Origin: Methanobacteriota archaeon
GTDB taxonomy: Archaea > Thermoplasmatota > Poseidoniia > Poseidoniales > Poseidoniaceae
Assembly: GCA_002702945.1 (NCBI GenBank)
Contig: PADF01000014.1
Location: 11,621-28,761, forward strand
Length of the DNA: 17,141 bases
Direction of reading: 5' to 3'
Part shown: piece by piece, positions 5,317-13,700 of the stretch
Layout: each line of letters opens with the position of its first letter
Position numbering within the stretch: position 1 is the first letter of the stretch
The notes under the pieces: model-generated
The model's database searches: none
The model's input: the letters and a program-made list of their open reading frames with translations, nothing else
Told to the model about the DNA's origin: nothing
Translations under genes and position numbers: made by a program

Positions 5317-7615
5317 CCAAAGTTTCCCAGTATGAGTCTTGTCTAATTGCGTCTGCCGCACATATTGCTGCCATATTGACAATATGTCTAACTCCGTCTT
5401 GTCTTGCAACTAGTTGCACTGGTTTATCCATTCCTTCTAGAATAGGTCCAGTCATCTCGGCACCACCTAACTCTTCTAGAAGTTTGTAAGCAATATTGGC
5501 TGCTGCTAAATTAGGTAAAACTAGTACATTTGCTGGCCCCTCAAAGTCCATGAATGGATATTCCCCTTGAACTGCAGGATTTAATGCGGTATCTGCCTGC
5601 ATTGGTCCATCAATTTTCAAAGTCGGATCGATCTCTTTAGCGATTAATATTGCATCTTCGATTCTATCTGAACGCTGCGCTCTAGTACTGCCAAAATTAG
5701 AAAATGATAACATTGCTACTTTAGGATTTATTCCAAATCTACGGGCGATTTTCGAAGTTTGTACTGCTATTTCTGCAAGTGTTGGGCTATCTGGATAAAC
5801 ATTAACAGTAGCATCTGCTAAGAAAATAGTCCTGCCTTTGACATTGACCATGTAACAGCCAATAACACAATGAGCAGATGAGTCAGAACCTATTACCTCA
5901 ATAGTGGGCCGAAGTACATCTGCATAATTACGACTTACACCTCCGACAAATCCATCAGCATCACCGGATGCCACCATTTGGCTTGCAAAATAAGGACGGC
6001 TTTTTAGTAACCTTTCAGCATCCTCTAATGTCATACCCTTTCTTTGGCGACGTTTGAATAGAGCCGGGGCATATCTTAATTTTCTTCTCTCATCATATCG
6101 AGGGTCAAATACTTGATAGTTGAAATGTAAGCCTAATTCCTCAACTAATTCATCGATTCTTTCTTTAGCACCTAATAGAATTGGGGTACAGATTTTCTGA
6201 TCATCTAATTGTGCAGCAGCCCTCAAAACCTTTTCATTATCTCCTTCTGGGAAAACTATTCGTTTTCCTCTTCGCCTAACTTGATTGATTATATGACGCA
6301 TTATTGAGTAAGACTGGCCTAAACGACCTTCCAGTTTTTCTCGGTACATTTCGACTGAAAAATCTTCAGGTTTTATCCGCGCAATGCCTTCATCAACAGC
6401 GGCTTTCGCTACTGCTGAAGCTTCCCAAATCAATACCCTTCTGTCAAAGGGTTTAGGAATAATATATTCGGGACCAAATTGCATCACAACTCCGTCATAA
6501 GCTGCTGAAATATAATCAGGTACTGGTTCCTTGGCAAGTTCTGCTAGAGACATTGTTGCAGCCATTTTCATATTTTGAGTGATATCTTTGGCTCTAACAT
6601 CAAGTGCTCCTCTGAAGATATATGGAAAACCTAAGACATTGTTTACTTGATTAGGATAATCTGACCTTCCTGTTGCGATAATTGCATCATCTCTAACTTC
6701 TAAAATCTCTTCTGGCATTATTTCTGGTGTAGGATTTGCTAAAGCGAAAATGATTGGTTTTTTTGCCATACTAGCAATCATTTCTTTGCTGACAAGGCCG
6801 CCTTTAGAAAGCCCAAGAAGGACATCTGCCCCCACTAACGCATCGCCTAAATTGCCATCTTTGATGTCGTGAGCAAAGGCTTCTTTGAATTCATTTAACT
6901 CGCCTGCTTCAAGTCTTTTCTTGGTCACAATACCTTTGCTATCAACCATCAAAATGTTACTCCTAGTTACTCCTAATGCAACATAGTGATTTGCGCATGC
7001 AATTGCTGATGCGCCCGCACCAATCACTACAACCTTGATCTTATTCAGTTTCTTTTCTTGTAATTCGGCAGCGTTCAATAATGCCGCGCCTGAGATTATT
7101 GCTGTTCCATGCTGGTCATCATGCATAACTGGGATATCGGTCTGCTCCGCTATTCGTTTTTCAATTTCAAAGCATTCTGGTGCCTTGATATCTTCCAAAT
7201 TAATACCGCCAAAAGTTTTCGAAATATTTACCACCGTACTAATGAATTCCTCTGGGTCTTCAGTATCTACTTCGATATCAAAAACATCAATATCTGCAAA
7301 TGTTTTCAATAAAAGCCCTTTACCTTCCATAACTGGTTTACTGGCTAGAGGCCCAATGTTTCCAAGGCCGAGAACTGCGGTTCCATTAGAAATTACTGCC
7401 ACCAAATTTGCTTTAGAAGTATAGAGATATGCTGCTTCGGGTTTCTCAGCGATTTCTAAACAAGGGTAAGCCACACCTGGGGAATATGCCAAACTAAGTT
7501 CATGTGCTGTTGCATGTGGTTTTGTTGGAACAACTTTTATCTTACCATGGGGTAAAGATTCGTGATAATCCAGTGATTCTTTTTTCAAAAGCCTCTCACG
7601 TTTTTCCTCAACCAC
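5297..7615 (-). CDS. maeB: MaeB-type malic enzyme with phosphotransacetylase-like domain
   Basis: A 772-residue fusion that oxidatively decarboxylates malate to pyruvate with reduction of NAD(P). The malic enzyme part (about 1-430) shows LAYSPGVAYPC (42-52), GKGLLLKTFADIDVFDIEV (98-116), EDIKAPECFEIE, MHDDQHGTA (164-172), the Rossmann loop VVVIGAGASA (195-204), ALANPTPEI and TGRSDYPNQVNNVLGFPYIF. From about residue 446 a phosphotransacetylase-like domain follows: GKRIVFPEGDNEKVLRAA, GGVSRNYADVLRPTIEVIG, LSFSNFGSTR, DGPMQADTALNP and a conserved C-terminus. In E. coli MaeB this domain lacks transacetylase activity and mediates acetyl-CoA regulation, so the same is inferred here. Coenzyme preference cannot be read safely. 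Start is a GTG, the only candidate after an in-frame TGA, with a good TATA element upstream. Transcribed alone, divergent from the giant gene. Confidence 0.95.
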   Translation of the reverse strand: MVEEKRERLLKKESLDYHESLPHGKIKVVPTKPHATAHELSLAYSPGVAYPCLEIAEKPEAAYLYTSKANLVAVISNGTAVLGLGNIGPLASKPVMEGKGLLLKTFADIDVFDIEVDTEDPEEFISTVVNISKTFGGINLEDIKAPECFEIEKRIAEQTDIPVMHDDQHGTAIISGAALLNAAELQEKKLNKIKVVVIGAGASAIACANHYVALGVTRSNILMVDSKGIVTKKRLEAGELNEFKEAFAHDIKDGNLGDALVGADVLLGLSKGGLVSKEMIASMAKKPIIFALANPTPEIMPEEILEVRDDAIIATGRSDYPNQVNNVLGFPYIFRGALDVRAKDITQNMKMAATMSLAELAKEPVPDYISAAYDGVVMQFGPEYIIPKPFDRRVLIWEASAVAKAAVDEGIARIKPEDFSVEMYREKLEGRLGQSYSIMRHIINQVRRRGKRIVFPEGDNEKVLRAAAQLDDQKICTPILLGAKERIDELVEELGLHFNYQVFDPRYDERRKLRYAPALFKRRQRKGMTLEDAERLLKSRPYFASQMVASGDADGFVGGVSRNYADVLRPTIEVIGSDSSAHCVIGCYMVNVKGRTIFLADATVNVYPDSPTLAEIAVQTSKIARRFGINPKVAMLSFSNFGSTRAQRSDRIEDAILIAKEIDPTLKIDGPMQADTALNPAVQGEYPFMDFEGPANVLVLPNLAAANIAYKLLEELGGAEMTGPILEGMDKPVQLVARQDGVRHIVNMAAICAADAIRQDSYWETLATEESL

Positions 7616-7663
7616 TCTAGCACCATCTCACTGGCAGCGCGTATCATGTTTGAGTGTTTGGTG

Positions 7664-7673
7664 TATATTTATA
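7664..7673 (-). promoter_or_regulatory. TATA box of the malic enzyme gene
   Basis: TATAAATATA on the minus strand, about 50 nt upstream of the GTG at 7615. Usual spacing puts transcription start near 7643, giving a leader of about 28 nt. It is one of the best TATA-like sequences in the window. Confidence 0.55.
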
Positions 7674-7724
7674 GAAATTTAATCATTACAAGACTTCAAT
7701 TAGAGACTCGGCAAGCATTTTTTT

Positions 7725-7749
7725 CTTAATCGTATAATGAGATAAATTC
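7725..7749 (+). promoter_or_regulatory. Likely promoter region of the giant surface-protein gene
   Basis: An AT-rich run with TATAATGAGATAAATT lies 50-75 nt before the ATG at 7799 and is the best TATA candidate on this strand in the 183-nt divergent gap. The rest of the gap shows no ribosome binding site, RNA gene or clear repeat. Confidence 0.35.
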
Positions 7750-7798
7750 ACACGAATTAGGGCCGCGTTCAAATAGTGTAAGAAACGCCAATATATTG

Positions 7799-10700
7799 AT
7801 GAAAACTGAGATTAGTCCCAAATTGTCGGGTTTGAAGAGAAAAAAATCTCTTTTTTTGGTCAATTTAATGCTTATTTCTTTAATGTCTCCAATGCTAATT
7901 GTTTCTCCAGTTTCAGCGCACCAAACTGAGAATGATGTGATCTGGGAAAAACAGGGTAGTAACGACACTGGATGGGTTCAACTAGATACTGTTGGGGCCA
8001 ATCCGTCCATCGGCTTACAAGCAAGTACAAATTGGGCACTAGAATTTGCCCCTGGTGCTGAAATTTCTAATCTAACTATGGAAATTAGGGTGGATGGTAG
8101 TGATAATTTACTGATTGAAGAACCGGTAATAACAGCATCCGACATTGGTATCAATCTGTTTGATTGGTCCGGGCTAGGCATGTTAGGCTCTAGTGATTCA
8201 TTTGATGGCTTAAACCCGCATTCAGGGAGATTATCTCCCAACAGCGAAGCAGGTGCATCTTGGACTTTACCTGCTGGAGCGGAAATAACTGAATTGATTG
8301 TTGAAGCTCTAGCACCTGTTGATCCTGCTGTATCCTTTGAGCCTGTAAATCTAGAAATTACCGACTATGCAATCCATTTTGTTGATGGGCGATTGTATCT
8401 AGCTGTTGCTAATTCACTGCTTATAATCGATTATAATAACAATCCAAAAATCATTGATATAATCGAATTTCAAGATTCTGGAGACATTGTAGATATCGAA
8501 ATTGATGCCGCTAATTTAGCGCTTCATATACTGACTAGTGGTGATTTTTTCCATGCAATATCACTTGTTGATACTTCGGAATTAACACCTTTGCCAGATA
8601 CCATTTCATCTTCTAGTGACCCTGTTGCTGAAAGTGTTCAATATGAGCAATTTTTCATCGCTAGTGACGGTAATGTTTACGCTTCAAACCAAGAAAGAAT
8701 ATCTGTTTTTAATGGCGCTACATGGTCAGATGCCTATGCAAAAACAACTGCTGGAAGTGCATTAGACATAATTGAAGCAGGTAATGTACTATACTTTTCT
8801 TTCGAAGATGAAGGTGTAATAAGATGGGACATGAATACTAATTCAGCCTTGAGTACATGGACAACTGCAAACAATCTACACAGCGATTCTATTTCTGAGT
8901 TTTTAATTTCTGGCAACCAATTATTGATGGCATCTAAAGATAATGGCCTTGCTAGATATGACTGGAGTTCAGGATTTTGGCTTTCCACATGGTCTTCTTC
9001 AAACTGGCTAAATAGTAACTATATTGGAGACTTGGTTCTTTCAAATAATATCCTGTATATCCTTAGTGGTGATGCTCTACATTCATACAATACTGCTAAT
9101 GGAATATTCCAACAAACATACCAACTTTCAGACTTTGGATTAAATGGTGATGCCGGGGATGATTTGATCTTATGGCCAAATATAGGGCCTCGATCACCTA
9201 CTAATGATATGGTTCTAGTCAGCGATGGATTCGGCCTATTAGCAGAATTAACTCCTGGAAATACTCCACTACAAACTGGAAATATGCTAATTGCAAGCGG
9301 TCCGACTTCTGCCAATATGCAAGATGCCGTAGAGCTCGATGATGTGGTCTTTATCGCAGCTGATGGTTTCATCAATAGATACGATACTACTCAATCTAGA
9401 TGGTTAAATCCGACTTTTATCGGAGATAATGTTAACCAATTAACCTCTGATGGTTCATTTGTTTACATCGCCGGACAAAATTCTGGAGCACACAAAATGC
9501 ATAGTAATGGCTCACTACTACAAACTTGGGATACCAGTATTGGATTGGATGAAGATGAAGTAATTTCGATTGCTGTAAGTTCTAATAACTTAGTTACGCT
9601 TAGTTCTGATGCTATTTCAAAGATAGATTTGAGCGGCATTTCTCCTATAGAAGTATTCGATATACCTAGTATTGGTCTTAACGATTTAGCAATATATGGT
9701 GACATTGCATATATTGCTACTGACGATATTGGTTTGGCTCGATTCGACTTGACCAATGATTCCTTCTTGACTCCTTGGGGTTCAACCGGAGTAAATAATG
9801 CTGATAATGTACCTCTTGCCGTGCAAGGTGATATTCTACACCTTGGTTTACCTGGATACGGTGTCGTAAGAAAAGACCTTTCAACTGGTGAAATTTTAAT
9901 CCCGCTTACTGAATCAATAGGCGGAGGAGGCAATGGCTTTGATTTCCTACCTAGTGACAACATTTTCGCCTTAATTTCTGATGGCTCAAATATTTACATC
10001 GGGACTGATAGTGGTGCAGTAAAGTGGGATGGTAACCAGCCATTGAACTTCCAAGGTGATGGAAGTAGTTGGACTCGTCAACCCAGTCAATTCTTTGATT
10101 TCACATTACTCGGCTCTGAGATATATGTTGGAACAAATATTGGAGTATGCAGATATCCTACTTCGACTGTTGACATTGATGATTGTATGAATGTGTATGA
10201 TGGTATGCCTAATTGGGCAACATACTCAGTTGGAACCGATGGTTCAAGAGTCTATGGTGGAACTACGCAAGGAGTTGGAATATTAACAATCAGTCCATTC
10301 GATGTCATCGATACCTGGGAGGCTGGAGAAGATACAGATAATGCGCCGGTTGAAGTTATTGGCGATATAGCCTATATCGGACTAGATGGAATCGGGATTG
10401 CTCGCTATGACATACCTACTAATTCATGGTTACCGACATGGACAGAATACAGCGGGGGACCGTCCGGAAATGAAATCCTCGACCCTGGTAATGGTGATGT
10501 TACTGGACTTGTAGCAGATCTAAGACCAAACCATATTTGGATTGGTGGCGATGATGGTTTCCAACTAATCGATGTAATCAACCAAACTGAAATTTACGAC
10601 ATAGAAAAGAATGACCAATTATATCTTGGAAATGGAGACCCATTCCAAATGACAATACACAATAATATCATGTATTATCATCAAGGTAGTAGCAGTAATA

Positions 10701-13700
10701 GCGTATATCGTATCGATGTTGCTAACTTTACAGGACTCTCAAATATTGATGCTGGAATTCAACTGGATGATAATTCAGGTGATGCTTGGGGCATGGGTCT
10801 TGTTGGAGATACCTTGATGGTTAGTGTTGCATCTAATGGTGGATTCCCTGACTATTATGATGGTAGAGGTGGAATAGCACAGTGGGATATTCTAAATGAT
10901 GACTGGGGGGCAGATATTCTACCATCTGGACAAGTTGATAGAGTAACTGCTCATGAAACAAGTAATGGTCAAATGTGGATTTCTTGGGGTGAGAATAAAT
11001 TAGATCTTTATGCTCAAAATAACTCTTTAATCGGCTCTTGGGATAGTGATGATGGGCTTAATTTCCCTATTAGAGAAATTGTCGAGTATAACGGTGAAGT
11101 ATTATTTGCAACAGAAGATGGAATCGCAAGATTTGACCCGAGTTCTAGTTCTTGGCTATCTACTTGGGAAGAAGGAAATGGCTTACCTAACAACGCAGGT
11201 GAAGAAATTTATGAAATCTGGACCAATGGTGTCGACTTAGTAGTTGGAGGCGGCGATGGTTCAAGTTGGCAAGGGTTCCAAGGTGGTGCTATATCTCATT
11301 GGAATGGAACTTCTTGGAATGTATTTGGCTCTCAAGGTCAAGGTGGAATTCAACGTGGATATCCTATAACTATGGCAGAATGTGGCGGAGTATTGAATGT
11401 TGGAATATACGATTCTGATGGCGGAATTGAACAATTGGATTTGGCTTCATCAACCATAACAGGTACGTTCACTCGTGCCACTCTTGGTGAAGGAAGAGTA
11501 TCTGGTGTTGCATGTGATACTTCTACAGATACTCTATATGTCGCATTCTATTCTGATGAAGAACCGATTAAAAAATACAGTTACACGTCAGGACAATGGC
11601 TCCCAGACATTACTACTCAGACTCACAACCTACCCAGCGATAGAATTTGGTGGGATGCAATTGGATATGATTCAGGCAAGTTAGTAGTTGGACACGGTTT
11701 AGGTCAAGAAGGATCTAATGTAATCGGAGGAGGATATTCGATAATAACCACCTCGGGAGCGAGTACCAGCCAGGTTAATTTCAACGGCCAAGGTTCTTCA
11801 GTAACATCTTTCCAATGGTTAGGAAATGAATGGCTAATAGGCCAGGCTGGCGGTTCTTCAGGTTACAGCCATGTTGACTTGTTGGGCCCTAACGGACAAA
11901 CTGTGATGTACAATTTACCTGGCCTAGTCAGTGGTCAAATTACAACAATGACTGGGAATAATACCCATGTATGGGTGACTACGATTGGAGAAAATGTAGG
12001 CTTTGGACAATCAACTGGTGCTGGTGTTTTACAAGGTGAAAAAATATCAACTGGAGAGATTGAATGGCAGTATGGCTGGACATTACCTGCCAATTCAAGA
12101 GCTGCTGATACTCAATTAGTGGGCACCGACCTATACATATCGACTTACCCTAGTGGATTGATGAAACTAGACACTCTAACTGGTGATTTATTGCCAATGC
12201 GAGGAGCTTTACACAATAATATGGATGGATTAAAGTTGGTTGGAACCGACTTAATCATTGGACTACAGGGTAATTTCGGTTCATCAGCAGGGGTGCAAAT
12301 TTTTGATACTACCACCGATACTTTCGGTAATGGCAGACTTCTTGCTGGACTACCGTCCAATATTGTAAATGGAATAGAAGTTTCAACTGATGTTGTTTAC
12401 ATAGCAACCAATGGAGGAATTGGAAGATGGTCATTACAAACCAACGACTGGTTAAATCCGCTTACAACTACAGACGGTTTACCTTCAAATTTAGTTGAAG
12501 ATATGCTATTTGATGACCCTTATCTGTGGGTAGCGACTCCGTCTGGCCTTGCACAAATGGATACTGTCAATGGTTCTACAAATGTTCTAACCAGTGCCAA
12601 TGGTATGCTTGGCACCTCATCTTGGGGCCTGATCAAAACAACTGATAATTTGGGCAACGTACAAATTCATGTCAGCCATGATGGAGCAGGTAGTGAAAGA
12701 CCAGGTGTAACTAGTGTTGATGGTCTTACTGGACTTGTAAGTCAAACTCATCGCTTTGACCAATTACCATCTAATACCGTTACGGCTGTTGCTAGTGATT
12801 GGTGGGGCTTACATATAGCGACTGATGTTGGACCATTGACTCATTGGAATGGTTTGAGTTCTCAATTTGAAGATGGAAGAGCTTCTTGGCAAATACCTAG
12901 CTGGCCAATTGAAAGAATGGTAAGTAATGGTGATGAAATAATGGCAATTGGAAATAATATTGCAACTATTATTGAAGCAAGAACTGCATCGCACTCTTCG
13001 ATTAAAACATTCATACTACCAGATGACCAGATAAGTGGAGGGGCAATTACATCAGAAAATGTCTGGATTACAACCGAAACCTCGGGATTATACGGTTGGA
13101 TGAATAATCCACAATGGACTGAAGTAGAAAGATTTGAACTTCGCAGAGCTGATCCACTGAATATGGGATTCAATTTAGTGACTAAAGATATTACTGACAT
13201 GGCTCATCCGGGAATGGTTATTGAACTTGCAAACCTAACCAATTCTATCACTCTAGACAGTGATATCGGCACATCTGGTGTCCATGGATTACTATTCCAA
13301 GGAATCCCATTAGCGTTCACATCGCCTGTTAGCGGTGCTGCAACTTGGGCACAATCAAATAGTCTGAAATATAATGTTACTCTCAATCTATCTGATGACC
13401 AAAGTATTCAGCAGAATTTACAATCTGCAATAAATAATGCAGTTCAAATTAACGGAACTAAATTCGTTCAACTGAACCTACGCTCAATTACTAACGGCTC
13501 ATTACAAATTAGACTAACATACGACTACATAAAATTAGAAACCCCTGTAAATATGGTTGACTTAATTGACAGACCTGATGATGGTGGTGAAACACTCACT
13601 GCTTCTTGGACTTTAGTTCATGATGATGATTTCTCCCGCTATCTCATCTATGTCAATGAGGGGCCATTCACCACTGGTGCTTCTATAACAGAAGCAGACT

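Noticed and set aside
7616..7798. RNA gene or riboswitch in the largest intergenic gap
   Set aside because: No tRNA-like cloverleaf, long inverted repeat or conserved riboswitch core was seen; only promoter-like AT-rich sequence.
7799..7920. Lipoprotein signal for the giant protein
   Set aside because: There is no cysteine in the first 780 residues; the cleavage site looks like an ordinary signal peptidase I site after VSA.
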